From Promethearchaeota archaeon (GTDB taxonomy: Archaea > Asgardarchaeota > Lokiarchaeia > Sigyniarchaeales > SOKP01): 34,679 nt of DNA. The notes below the pieces were generated by a model. The model was given only the letters and a program-made list of their open reading frames with translations, searched no databases and had not been told where the DNA came from. A program made the translations under genes and the position numbers. This document shows positions 7,223 through 16,230 of this stretch, piece after piece (position 1 is the stretch's first letter; each line of letters opens with the position of its first letter). The stretch spans positions 1 to 34,679 of the forward strand of contig JABCSY010000040.1 of the NCBI GenBank assembly GCA_018238625.1. The letters run 5' to 3'.

Positions 7223-8824
7223 ATGATTGATCCAAAACCTTCACCACAAGAAATATTTGAGAAAAGGGAGGAATTTGGGTTAGAAAATTCAATTAAATTG
7301 TTAACTGATATTGTTGAAACTGAAAAAGATTACGGTAAAAGGAAAGGAGCGGTAAAATATTTAGGATTAGTAAGTAGGGAAGTTCCCTCGCTGAAGAAAG
7401 AATGTTTTAGCACATTAGAAAATGTATTAATATCTGAAGACGGTATTGAAATTAAATGCGAAGCTGCGAAAGCTTTAGGTAAACTGAGGTTTGATAAAGC
7501 TTTAAAGCCGTTGATGTGGATATTGGAACAAAAATTGGATAATATGGAAGTTAAATTAGCTGTTTTGAAAGCTATAAAGAAAATAAAATTCGAAGAACCT
7601 CAGATAAACCTGTTTATCAATGAATTAGATTCACATTATAATTCTATTAAAGACTTTGTCAAAAACCAATTATTAAGTATAGGACCAGAAATTCTAATAA
7701 AATCGTTATTGATTTATTTAAAAAGCGAAAACATCTCAAATGAACACAAATCAGAGATAATTAAACTTATAGGATACGAATTGTCGAGCATTAACGTTTC
7801 TTTTGAGGATATTAGTTATCTAAGGGTTAAGTATCCGGAAGTTATCTCTAATTTGCTTCAAAACAAACAGCTTTTATTAGATGAAATTACTCGAATTTTA
7901 AAAGAATTAGATTCTGAATTAATGGATTCTGCGGTTTCGATTCTAAAATTATTAGGTCCTGATATTAAGCAGGATGTGATAAGATTATTACTGAGCGATG
8001 ATTTTATCGTCAAAAAGAATGCAATAACCCTTACCGGAAAATTAAAGTTAATAGATGCTGTAGATTTCTTAACACAGAATTTGGATAATATCTATAACGA
8101 AGTAAGCATAGCTACAATTGAAGCTTTGGGAGAGATCGGGGACCTTTCGGCAGTTCCCGAAATGCTAGGCATATTAGACATAGAAGATATTAGCTTCGAG
8201 TACACCGATCTGGATATGAAGCTTTACATAATAGACGCAATAAAAAAGATTTATCTGAGTAATAAAAACGCTGATTACGATTCCCTATTTTCGTACTTAA
8301 ATTCAGATAACGATACGATCAAAGAAAGCATTGCGTTTATTCTGGGAGAAATTGGAAATGAGGAATTTGTCAAACCACTAAGAAGTTTGTTAAAGAATAG
8401 AAATTTGGATGTTAAAAAAAACACAATAATCGCTCTTGGAAAAATAGGAAACATTGAACCTGTTGGCGACCTAATAGACATTTTAGAGAATCCTGAATCA
8501 TATTGGCTTATAAAAAAAGTAGCAATAGATGCTATCTATAATATTTTTCAAAGAAATTGGTATAAAGTAAAAGACGATGATGTAGAATTAAAAAGTACTT
8601 TAATTAAAGATGTTGCAATTATAATAGATTACTTAAAAAGAAGCGATGACGAAAATTTCAAAGTTAAAGTAAGTTTAATAAAATTTTTAGAAATATTTGG
8701 AGAAAAACACGCTTTAAGCGCCTTACTATTGAGAGTAAACGATTTTCCTCGAATAGTGCGCATTCATGCCTCAAATGCTATTAAAAAAATAGAAGAGAAA
8801 CTGGAACTTGAAAATGCAGAATGA
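7223..8824 (+). CDS. HEAT-repeat protein
   Basis: 533 residues built almost entirely of alpha-alpha HEAT/PBS-lyase-type repeats. Characteristic pieces recur: VKKNAITLTGKLKLIDAV, ATIEALGEIGDLSAVPEML, ESIAFILGEIGNEEFVKPL, VKKNTIIALGKIGNIEPVGDL and a final VRIHASNAIKKI. There is no catalytic motif, signal peptide or membrane segment, so it is a cytoplasmic scaffold or adaptor. It ends with UGA at 8822-8824, showing that UGA still works as a stop in this genome. It lies 127 bp before the third FrhB-like gene on the same strand, so a link to the redox proteins is possible. The partner is unknown. Confidence 0.85.
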   Translation: MIDPKPSPQEIFEKREEFGLENSIKLLTDIVETEKDYGKRKGAVKYLGLVSREVPSLKKECFSTLENVLISEDGIEIKCEAAKALGKLRFDKALKPLMWILEQKLDNMEVKLAVLKAIKKIKFEEPQINLFINELDSHYNSIKDFVKNQLLSIGPEILIKSLLIYLKSENISNEHKSEIIKLIGYELSSINVSFEDISYLRVKYPEVISNLLQNKQLLLDEITRILKELDSELMDSAVSILKLLGPDIKQDVIRLLLSDDFIVKKNAITLTGKLKLIDAVDFLTQNLDNIYNEVSIATIEALGEIGDLSAVPEMLGILDIEDISFEYTDLDMKLYIIDAIKKIYLSNKNADYDSLFSYLNSDNDTIKESIAFILGEIGNEEFVKPLRSLLKNRNLDVKKNTIIALGKIGNIEPVGDLIDILENPESYWLIKKVAIDAIYNIFQRNWYKVKDDDVELKSTLIKDVAIIIDYLKRSDDENFKVKVSLIKFLEIFGEKHALSALLLRVNDFPRIVRIHASNAIKKIEEKLELENAE

Positions 8825-8951
8825 ACCGTTTTTTTATCGAAAGCAAGCGATTATTTTTTAATAAATTTTATTATTAGTAATCCATTTCCATTACATAGAT
8901 CTACAAACAAATAAATTAAACTAATACAGAGTTTTTGATGATTAATTAACT

Positions 8952-10451
8952 ATGACTGAGAATCAAACGGACAAAGAACAACCGGCTACTCAATATGATT
9001 ATTCCTTCGATTATATTCAAAAGAAGCTTGAAGGGAAAAAGGATTCTTTCGGTATGTTAATGAAAGAAATTGTGCGGGCAGGAATATGCACGGAATGCGG
9101 GACATGTGCCGCAGTTTGCCCAGTTCTCGAGTGGGACCATTTGGCAGGACAGCCTAAGTTAATAGGGAAATGTACGGGGTGTGGTATCTGCTATAACCAA
9201 TGTCCCCGAACTATAACAGACCCTATCCAACTAATGGGAGAGTTCAAAACAGGATATGTAGCGAATACAGATATCCCAGAAGTTATTGGTGGCCAAGATG
9301 GAGGAACTGTGACTTCTTTACTAATTTATTTATTTGAGGAACATTTAATTGATGCTGCAATCGTTGCAATGAGAGATCCTAGTAATCCGTGGCATCCAGT
9401 TTCTCAGATAATTACCAGTAAAGAGGACGCTATAAAAGCTTCCGGATCGATTTACTGTCATACTCAAACTGTCGAAGCGTTAATGGATGCTATACGACAA
9501 GATTATAGATCAATAGCTTTTGTTGGTACGCCTTGTAATATCGATGCCGTAGATAAGATGATGAGTTCTCCGTCGGGAATGTTAAAATATTTTATGCGCG
9601 CTCACATTCTTAAAATTGGTTTGTTTTGTATGGATTCTTTTTCTCCAGAAGCACTTTATCAATTTTTCGAAAAAGATGGGATTGACCTTTCAAAAGTAGT
9701 TAAAATGGATATTAGTAAAGGAAAATTTCACTTATATAACGACGCTAAGGGAGAACCAATAAAATCATATACCATCAAACAATTACATAAGTTTAAATCT
9801 CCAAGTTGTAATTTTTGCACAGATCTGACCGCCGAAAATGCGGATATTTCTGTTGGCTCAGTAGGTAGTGGAGCAAACAAAAACACAGTATTTGCAAGAA
9901 CTGGAATTGGATCTGAGATTATGGAAGATGCTGCTAAAAAAGGATATCTTAAAATTGAACCTTATAACGCTATAAATTTGAACGCAGTATTGTTTCTGGC
10001 TAAACTTAAAAAAGTTTCTCAATACAACATTCAAAAACGTAAGGTCTTCATCGTTAGAGATCCTATGGAGAAAGAGGGCCCGAAAATTGAGACTAAGCCT
10101 GAAGAAGAGAAACCTACTACGAAAACGCTAGGGACTAGAAAATTCTTGCGCGTATCTAAAGATGTAAATGAAAAAGAAAAGATATTAAAAATATCGTTAA
10201 CTAACAGTATAGGTTATCTTTTAGAAGACATCAAAATCAGAATCGCTATAGTCGAAGAATTATTTGAAAAGAAACCTTGGATAACTAATATTAGAGAATT
10301 ATTCCCTTATGAAACTATTGAGATAGGATATCCCTTAGAAACTGAAAACAACGAAATAATTTATGGTAATGTGTTAGTAGAGGCCTCAACTGAGGCGTTT
10401 GGAAAAGTTTTTTCAAAAACTTTTAAATTGACACCTAAAGAAAAAAAATAA
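8952..10451 (+). CDS. FrhB-like oxidoreductase with C-terminal extra domain
   Basis: 499 residues. Two ferredoxin-type clusters come first (GICTECGTCAAVCPVLEW near 45 and KCTGCGICYNQCP near 76). The FrhB core follows: GGQDGGTVTSLLIYLFEE, KASGSIYCHTQ, FVGTPCNIDA, GLFCMDSFSPEA, SPSCNFCTDLTAENADISVG. After an acidic/Pro linker near 375-395 a C-terminal domain of about 105 residues appears, predicted mainly beta strands (KILKISLTNSIGYLLEDIKI..., PYETIEIGYPL), which FrhB does not normally have. Expected role: FAD/Fe-S electron transfer with F420 or another carrier. It is not in the hdrA operon but is a third paralogue within 10 kb. Its 3' end overlaps the convergent LRR gene by 17 bp. Confidence 0.86.
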   Translation: MTENQTDKEQPATQYDYSFDYIQKKLEGKKDSFGMLMKEIVRAGICTECGTCAAVCPVLEWDHLAGQPKLIGKCTGCGICYNQCPRTITDPIQLMGEFKTGYVANTDIPEVIGGQDGGTVTSLLIYLFEEHLIDAAIVAMRDPSNPWHPVSQIITSKEDAIKASGSIYCHTQTVEALMDAIRQDYRSIAFVGTPCNIDAVDKMMSSPSGMLKYFMRAHILKIGLFCMDSFSPEALYQFFEKDGIDLSKVVKMDISKGKFHLYNDAKGEPIKSYTIKQLHKFKSPSCNFCTDLTAENADISVGSVGSGANKNTVFARTGIGSEIMEDAAKKGYLKIEPYNAINLNAVLFLAKLKKVSQYNIQKRKVFIVRDPMEKEGPKIETKPEEEKPTTKTLGTRKFLRVSKDVNEKEKILKISLTNSIGYLLEDIKIRIAIVEELFEKKPWITNIRELFPYETIEIGYPLETENNEIIYGNVLVEASTEAFGKVFSKTFKLTPKEKK

Positions 10452-12984
10452 CATTAGAATACCTCTCTCTTGCCCGTTTTCTCCTCAAGCCTTCTGGAAT
10501 CTGATTATTTTCAAGATCTAATATTTGTAGATTAAAGAGGGATTCTAATCCCTTGATCTCGGTAATCCGATTATTCATAAGATGTAACTTTTGTAGGTTA
10601 GCGAGGGATTCTAAACCCTTGATCTCGGTAATCTTATTATAATTAAGATTTAATTCTTGTAGATTAGCGAGGGATTCCAAGCCCTTGATCTCGGTAATCA
10701 GATTACTATAAATATCTAATCTTTGTAGATTAAAGAGGGATTCCAAACCCTTGATCTCGGTAATCTGATTTTTATTAAGACGTAACCATTTTAGATTAGC
10801 GAGGGATTCTAAACCCTCGATCTCGGTAATCTGATTATTTTTAAAACATAAATATTGTAGATTAGTGAGGGATTCCAAGCCCTTGATCTTGGTAATCTGA
10901 TTATTTTCAAGATGTAAATATTGTAGATTAGCGAGGGATTCCAAGCCCTTGATCTTGGTAATCTGATTACTATCAAGAAGTAACCTTTGTAGATTAGCGA
11001 GGGATTCCAAGCCCTTGATCTCGGTAATCTGATTACAATCAAGACGTAAAATTTGTAGATTAGCGAGGGATTCCAAGCCCTCGATCTCGGTAATCTGATT
11101 AACTTCAAGATATAGCGCTTCTAAATTAGTCAAGGTTTCCAAGCCCTTGATCTTGGTAATCTGATTACCAGTAAGAGATAGCTCTTCTAAATTAGTCAAG
11201 GTTTCCAAGCCCTTGATCTTGGTAATCGGATTACCACCAAGATATAATGTTTGTAGATTAGCGAGGGATTCCAAACCCTTGATCTTGGTAATCGGATTAC
11301 CACCAAGATATAATGTTTGTAGATTAGCGAGGGATTCCAAACCCTTGATCTCGGTAATCTGATTACTAAAAAGACTTAAATCTTGTAGATTAGTCAAGGT
11401 TTCCAAACCCTTGATCTCGGTAATCTGATTACGAAAAAGACTTAAATATTGTAGATTAGTCAAGGTTTCCAAACCCTTGATCTCGGTAATCTTGTTCCGA
11501 TCAAGAAGTAACTTTTGCAGATTTGCAAGGGATTTCAAGCCCTTGATCTTGGTAATCTGATTATCCTGAAGATCTAATGTTTGTAGATTAGCGAGGGATT
11601 CCAAGCCCTTAACATCGGAAATCTTTTTAATATTCATACTTGAAAGGCCCAAAAATCCATCTTTCTTAACCTCAATCTTTTTTCCGTAAACCCTAACAAA
11701 TTGCGAATCTTTTTTTTTTTTTTTTTTTTTTCTAATGTTAGTATTTAATATAGAATTTTTTGTCTCTGGAGGTATATCATCCAAATCCTCATCTAATAGT
11801 AATTTCTTAGCAGTTTCTACATTATCTAACCTAGCTTCATCAGATAAATTACTTAAATTTAGAATTCCAACTTCTTCTTCAGCCACAATTCTCTCTTTTG
11901 GGTATTCCTTTTCTCTCTTCTTAACTTGAGTGATTATTTCATCTAAGATTTTGGTTTTATAATATCTGTCAGTTATCTCAACACCACTCTCTTTTAATAT
12001 CGTAAGTTGAGCTTTTGCTTCCTCACTCAGCAATGTTTGATTAATAATCAGGTTCTTTAAGGATGATAAGTTTGAAAGAGATTTCGGTAGCATTTTTATA
12101 GGATTCTCGCTTAAATTTAGTATTTCAAGATTTTTTAAATCGCCAATTATTTCGGGGATCTCTTCTATCTGGTTTTTGCTTAAGTCTAATTCCAATAAAT
12201 TTTTGAGATTACCAATAAATTTAGGGATTTGTTTAATCATTTTTTCCGAAAATAAGGAAGGACTTATCTTAAGAATTTTAAGAGCTTTCAGATTACCTAT
12301 AAACTCTGGGACTTGCGATAATGCAATATACTCATAATCCAGCCATAATAAGGAAGTAAAATGTTCTATTACTTTGGGGATATATATAGATTTATAGAAT
12401 TTCATAGTAAGACCAATTACTCTAGTATTTTCTACAAAAGCTTTAAGTGAAGCATACATAAATTTCAATCTATCATTCATCCCAACAATTACAAATTGAG
12501 CGGGATCTACGCTTTCCATCTCTTCAAGGAAATTAACTTCACTTTGAAGCAAAGCTCTTCCCCTAAAATTCACAATCTTATCGGGATCCTTACTCTTATT
12601 TACGATTTTTGTGTGAGAGAGGAAAGGCTCAAATTCATAAAAATTACTAAAAGCAGCATTTTCTGGCCATATAATTAATGAATGTCCCTCTGAAATACGA
12701 TGAGTAATAAAATTAAATATTTCGTCTTCATGAATATCCGTTTCTGGACCAGTATCGTCAAGAAAATAATCTTCATGATGTTTTAGTTCAAAATAGGATA
12801 ATTGGATTTCGTTCTCTTCCTTAGTTAAGTAAACCTTTCTTATTTGAGAGGGATGAGTGATTCCTACATTCGCTAATTCTTCTTTTAATATAGAGATAGA
12901 AGGATGTGGGGGTGAGTACCCACAATACCGACAGAATTTATATCCAATATCCCATTTCTCATTACATGATTCACATTTTTTCAT
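10435..12984 (-). CDS. Leucine-rich-repeat protein with N-terminal zinc ribbon
   Basis: 849 residues. A zinc ribbon opens the protein (C4, C7, C18, C21). Residues 25 to about 230 show no motif I recognise. Three or four ordinary LRRs follow (about 235-330). A linker contains seven lysines in a row after Arg, coded by the A22 tract. Then come seventeen near-identical 22-residue SDS22-like LRRs of the form GLESLANLQxLxLxxNQIT up to about residue 830, and a basic end. It is cytoplasmic, with no signal peptide. LRR solenoids bind proteins; SDS22-type LRR proteins are common in Asgard archaea and eukaryotes. The start is ATG 12984. It is convergent with the FrhB-like gene. Partner and function are not known. 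Confidence 0.85.
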   Translation of the reverse strand: MKKCESCNEKWDIGYKFCRYCGYSPPHPSISILKEELANVGITHPSQIRKVYLTKEENEIQLSYFELKHHEDYFLDDTGPETDIHEDEIFNFITHRISEGHSLIIWPENAAFSNFYEFEPFLSHTKIVNKSKDPDKIVNFRGRALLQSEVNFLEEMESVDPAQFVIVGMNDRLKFMYASLKAFVENTRVIGLTMKFYKSIYIPKVIEHFTSLLWLDYEYIALSQVPEFIGNLKALKILKISPSLFSEKMIKQIPKFIGNLKNLLELDLSKNQIEEIPEIIGDLKNLEILNLSENPIKMLPKSLSNLSSLKNLIINQTLLSEEAKAQLTILKESGVEITDRYYKTKILDEIITQVKKREKEYPKERIVAEEEVGILNLSNLSDEARLDNVETAKKLLLDEDLDDIPPETKNSILNTNIRKKKKKKKDSQFVRVYGKKIEVKKDGFLGLSSMNIKKISDVKGLESLANLQTLDLQDNQITKIKGLKSLANLQKLLLDRNKITEIKGLETLTNLQYLSLFRNQITEIKGLETLTNLQDLSLFSNQITEIKGLESLANLQTLYLGGNPITKIKGLESLANLQTLYLGGNPITKIKGLETLTNLEELSLTGNQITKIKGLETLTNLEALYLEVNQITEIEGLESLANLQILRLDCNQITEIKGLESLANLQRLLLDSNQITKIKGLESLANLQYLHLENNQITKIKGLESLTNLQYLCFKNNQITEIEGLESLANLKWLRLNKNQITEIKGLESLFNLQRLDIYSNLITEIKGLESLANLQELNLNYNKITEIKGLESLANLQKLHLMNNRITEIKGLESLFNLQILDLENNQIPEGLRRKRARERYSNVIFFL
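10490..11610 (-). repeat. 66-bp tandem repeat array inside the LRR gene (17 units)
   Basis: Seventeen units of 66 bp coding one 22-residue LRR each. Neighbouring units differ by few bases; two adjacent ones (about 11230-11365) are identical over a full unit, a sign of recent duplication by unequal exchange or slippage. All units keep frame. Confidence 0.9.
11710..11731 (-). repeat. 22-nt homopolymer (A on coding strand) in the LRR gene
   Basis: Twenty-two T on the plus strand, i.e. A22 in the coding strand, encode the last base of an Arg codon and seven Lys codons. A tract this long is prone to replication and transcription slippage and separates the N-terminal half from the repeat half of the protein. 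Sequencing error in its length is possible, though the frame is intact. Confidence 0.9.
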
Positions 12985-13119
12985 TGCGTTACTCCTAATT
13001 CTCGTCTTAACTTAATTAAGACATATACAAATTTAAATCTTTTTTTAAAAATAATCCCGTTTTCTTTTAAATATCGGAATTGGAAAACGAAAACGATTTA
13101 AAGATCATGAAATCACACA

Positions 13120-15000
13120 TTATTTTATTTTATCTTTTTTAAACCTTGGTTTTTTACAAGAACATTTATTATTTTTATCGATTAAATTATTGCAATATGG
13201 AATAAAGTTTGTAGCATCCAAATCCATTACTGAACTTATAATTTTTGGAGATATATTCTCATACTTCTCTTCTCGATATTCTTTCTTTTTTTTTAAATAT
13301 CTTTCCCATGATTTTTCGAAATCCTGTTTTATTATTTTCAAACTCTTTTTGAAATTTGGATGTAAATATTTTTCAACTAATTTGTTAAGTTTCTTAAAAT
13401 TTATTTTCTTCCAATCACCATATTTAGGAAGATACTCATAAATATTATGAACCCAATCGAAATCACATAAACGAGACTTAGCTAATTCGATAGAATCTTG
13501 ATTCCAATTTAAGAATTGCAAATCATTTAAAATTTCAGAATCGTTATTTTTTGTACTATTACATAAAATTCTCAGAAACTTTTTTATTATATTTTTTCCT
13601 TCTTCTGCATGTACAGATGCGTGAGTGTGATAAGTGTAAGAGACATCTTTACCGCGATCAACTTTTCTTTTTTTGGGAAGGAACAAAAAATTAAATATTT
13701 CATCGTTTTCCTTTACCATATCAGAATGATGAAAGATAGCTGTATTTTCAGTACTAATATAATTCAAATCTCGAAGATGTGAAACTAAATCATAATCATC
13801 AAAGGAGAAACCGAGTGTTTGAAGGAATCGTAAAATTCTTACTTCAATAGATTTATAATTATTACCATATTTTTCTTTTACTTCCATATTTCGTCTTCTT
13901 GCTTTCTCAGATGTTTTCCTAATCTCCTCATTATAATAATCTAAATAATCTTTATAACCTACTAATGCTACCTCAGACTTATCATTATCTTTAATAGATT
14001 GAATGAACGGAAATATATTATTTTCTAAGGTTTGGGATTTAAAATAATAATTAATTTCTGATAAATTGTCTAACGCAACGTTTACTTTACCTTCAAACAT
14101 TCCTGTAATTTTCAAAAGTTTTCTTAAATTAAGATTTGAACATTTTAGCAGAATATTAACAAGGTTTACTTCCTCTTTGTTTTTATTTTTTTTAAGAAAA
14201 CTCAGAATTTCTTCATCTAATATTTTTCTATTTTTTAATCTTCGTTTTAAATACTTTTCAGCAATTACCACTCTATTTTCATATAAAGAAAGTAATCTTT
14301 GCGTACTTCCTATTCCTAATAAAGCTCTTAAATTATTCAAACTTGCATAAGTCACTTGATTACCAGAACGCACTTTATATGTTAATTCAAATTCATCTTT
14401 AAAGAAATGAATTAATATAGCTCCAATATATTTAGGATGATATAAATTATAATCTCCTTTATAAATAATATCATTTATATCAAATTTACTAATTTCAAAT
14501 TTATTAAAATACTCGTAAAGCTCTTTTGCTCTATTTTTTAGTTCAATTTTAAATTCTTCAGATAAACTTATATTAAAGTTTATGGAAAGTTTGTTAAGCA
14601 AATCTTCAAAATATTGAAATATTTTATTTTTAAATTCATTTATATTAAGTGAAATCCTTTTACAATAATTATTATAATATTTACTAAATGTATCATCATT
14701 TATAGAAAGTAATTTTGAATATTTAGTTTTATTCAAGATGAGTGTATCTAAATCTTTATAAAACATTAAATGCATGAATAGGCTCACGGCAGAAGCATAA
14801 ATAGGATTCTTTAATCCTAAGTATGTGTAAAGTTTATTCTTCTTAAAAAAATTAATAATTTTCTCACTATCTATCATTCCTATGATTTTAAAATCAGCCG
14901 AATTCATTAAACATTTGATGTGTATATTCAAATTAGTTTTAAATTTCTCATCAAATGTTAAATTTTCTATAAAAGAATCAAAATTATTATTACTATCCAT
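13120..15000 (-). CDS. Hypothetical 626-aa protein, weak TFB/cyclin-fold resemblance at N-terminus
   Basis: Not recognised as a known family. Two helical blocks resemble TFIIB/TFB cyclin-like repeats: NPIYASAVSLFMHLMFY ending SINDDTFSKYYNNYCKRI (about 62-115), and HPKYIGAILIHFF with LRALLGIGSTQRLLSLYENRV (about 198-245). Each has the order Pro, Ala-rich helix, then a helix-turn-helix-like end. The remaining 380 residues are Lys/Asn-rich and helical, with a His-rich part (YTYHTHASVHAEEGK) and Cys near the C-terminus (CNNLIDKNNKCSCKKP), perhaps a metal site. Its codon use is even richer in A/T than its neighbours, which may mark recent acquisition. ATG 15000 is the start. No neighbour supports a role. 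Confidence 0.6.
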   Translation of the reverse strand: MDSNNNFDSFIENLTFDEKFKTNLNIHIKCLMNSADFKIIGMIDSEKIINFFKKNKLYTYLGLKNPIYASAVSLFMHLMFYKDLDTLILNKTKYSKLLSINDDTFSKYYNNYCKRISLNINEFKNKIFQYFEDLLNKLSINFNISLSEEFKIELKNRAKELYEYFNKFEISKFDINDIIYKGDYNLYHPKYIGAILIHFFKDEFELTYKVRSGNQVTYASLNNLRALLGIGSTQRLLSLYENRVVIAEKYLKRRLKNRKILDEEILSFLKKNKNKEEVNLVNILLKCSNLNLRKLLKITGMFEGKVNVALDNLSEINYYFKSQTLENNIFPFIQSIKDNDKSEVALVGYKDYLDYYNEEIRKTSEKARRRNMEVKEKYGNNYKSIEVRILRFLQTLGFSFDDYDLVSHLRDLNYISTENTAIFHHSDMVKENDEIFNFLFLPKKRKVDRGKDVSYTYHTHASVHAEEGKNIIKKFLRILCNSTKNNDSEILNDLQFLNWNQDSIELAKSRLCDFDWVHNIYEYLPKYGDWKKINFKKLNKLVEKYLHPNFKKSLKIIKQDFEKSWERYLKKKKEYREEKYENISPKIISSVMDLDATNFIPYCNNLIDKNNKCSCKKPRFKKDKIK

Positions 15001-15194
15001 ATTAAAGGTTTATTGTTTTATGTTTAAATTTCTATCATTATTTTTTTAATTTAATAACAATTTATTATTAGCAATACTTAATACAAGTATAAGGTATTAT
15101 AATTTTTTATAAAATATTCAAAAATATGTAAATAATTCTGTTTTTAACAATTAGAGTCTTATTTAATAATATAATAATAAAATTAAAAAAAAAG

Positions 15195-16115
15195 GTGAAA
15201 TGTACTATTAAAATAAGTTTAGTTGGCTTAGGCGGTTGCGGTAAGACAAGTCTTTACTCCGTAGCGTTTGCTGAAAAAACGCCCGAAGACACAAAAAGAC
15301 TTAGCCCGACAATCCTTTATGAAACTCGAAGACATCCGTTTCTGGGCTTACAGGTTGGGATTTTCGACTTTGGGGGTCAAGAGCAGTACCGTAAGGAGTA
15401 TATGGAAAAGCCCGAAGTATTTCGAGGAACGGATATTTTGATTTGTATCGTTGATTTACACGACCCAAATTCCTTCGATCAAGCAAAAGAATATTTTGAG
15501 GGATTGTTGGATATACATCGTAAAAACAACGAGAAGCCGAAAATCTTTTTATTCCTACATAAATACGATACTGAAGATTACCAGAAAGAATTACTTGATA
15601 CTAACGTAAAGAACGCTAAGGAAGTCTTCTTGGATATATTTAAAGATTACGATTTTGATTATATGTTGACGAGCATTTATCAACAAGACGAATTAGCCAA
15701 AGTTTTTCGGGATATATTAATTTCGTCATATAAAGATTTGAAAAAATCCGTAGAAAAAGCTGAAAGCCAATTAGAAGAAATTAAAGCAAAAATAATTATT
15801 TCTGATGTTTCTGGAAATGTCATAGTTCATAACGTTCAAGGTGTAAGCAGTGGTTTAACGCTTCGTGGAGATCTAAGAGACTTCATCGACGCGTGTAATA
15901 CGGTAAGAGAAAACATCTTTATGTCTGATTCTGCTCAATTTAAAGGGTTGAACGAGGACGGAAAAGAAATCGAGCTCCACATCTTTAAATACATTATTTC
16001 GGTACTCGTAATGAAAACAGGAGAGTTGGATAGAGACTCTCAAGATAAATTAAATGTATTGTTAAAAGATATGTCTCTCTTTGCAGATTTGATCATCTCT
16101 GCGCATTCGGATTGA
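15195..16115 (+). CDS. Rag/Gtr-like small GTPase with C-terminal roadblock/longin-like domain
   Basis: 306 residues from a GTG start at 15195. G1 is GLGGCGKT (residues 11-18), the Thr of G2 falls near SPTILYE, G3 is DFGGQEQYR as in Arf and Rag, and G4 is HKYD instead of NKxD. The GTPase domain ends near 185. After a charged helix (KKSVEKAESQLEEIKAK), residues 200-306 form a second domain starting IIISDVSGNVIVHNVQG, with the alpha/beta look of the Rag C-terminal roadblock-like module. Eukaryotic Rag GTPases use this module to dimerise. Asgard archaea hold many such GTPases. It ends in UGA. It sits next to a DRG GTPase and a roadblock-like protein. Confidence 0.82.
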   Translation: MKCTIKISLVGLGGCGKTSLYSVAFAEKTPEDTKRLSPTILYETRRHPFLGLQVGIFDFGGQEQYRKEYMEKPEVFRGTDILICIVDLHDPNSFDQAKEYFEGLLDIHRKNNEKPKIFLFLHKYDTEDYQKELLDTNVKNAKEVFLDIFKDYDFDYMLTSIYQQDELAKVFRDILISSYKDLKKSVEKAESQLEEIKAKIIISDVSGNVIVHNVQGVSSGLTLRGDLRDFIDACNTVRENIFMSDSAQFKGLNEDGKEIELHIFKYIISVLVMKTGELDRDSQDKLNVLLKDMSLFADLIISAHSD

Positions 16116-16230
16116 AATTCTCACAGAATTAATTTAATTTTTACTTTTATCTCTTTTTAGTATTCAACTCTTTGAACAAATGTTTTCGAAAAATTTTTTT
16201 TATTTGCATTCTTTTTTGTAATAGTATAAT

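Noticed and set aside
10809..11108. A 99-aa ORF in another minus-strand frame with RLPRSRAWNPSLIY repeats
   Set aside because: It is a shadow of the LRR repeats; any open frame is kept open by the 66-bp period.
10490..11610. Regular 66-bp repeats as a CRISPR array
   Set aside because: The units are contiguous coding repeats without unique spacers and translate as LRRs in one frame.
14066..14350. Plus-strand 94-aa ORF opposite the 626-aa gene
   Set aside because: Phe/Leu/Ser-rich antisense shadow of a Lys-rich coding region, with no ribosome site.
15001..15194. Possible tRNA or small RNA before the Rag-like GTPase
   Set aside because: Only A/T runs are seen; no cloverleaf or GC-rich stem could be built.
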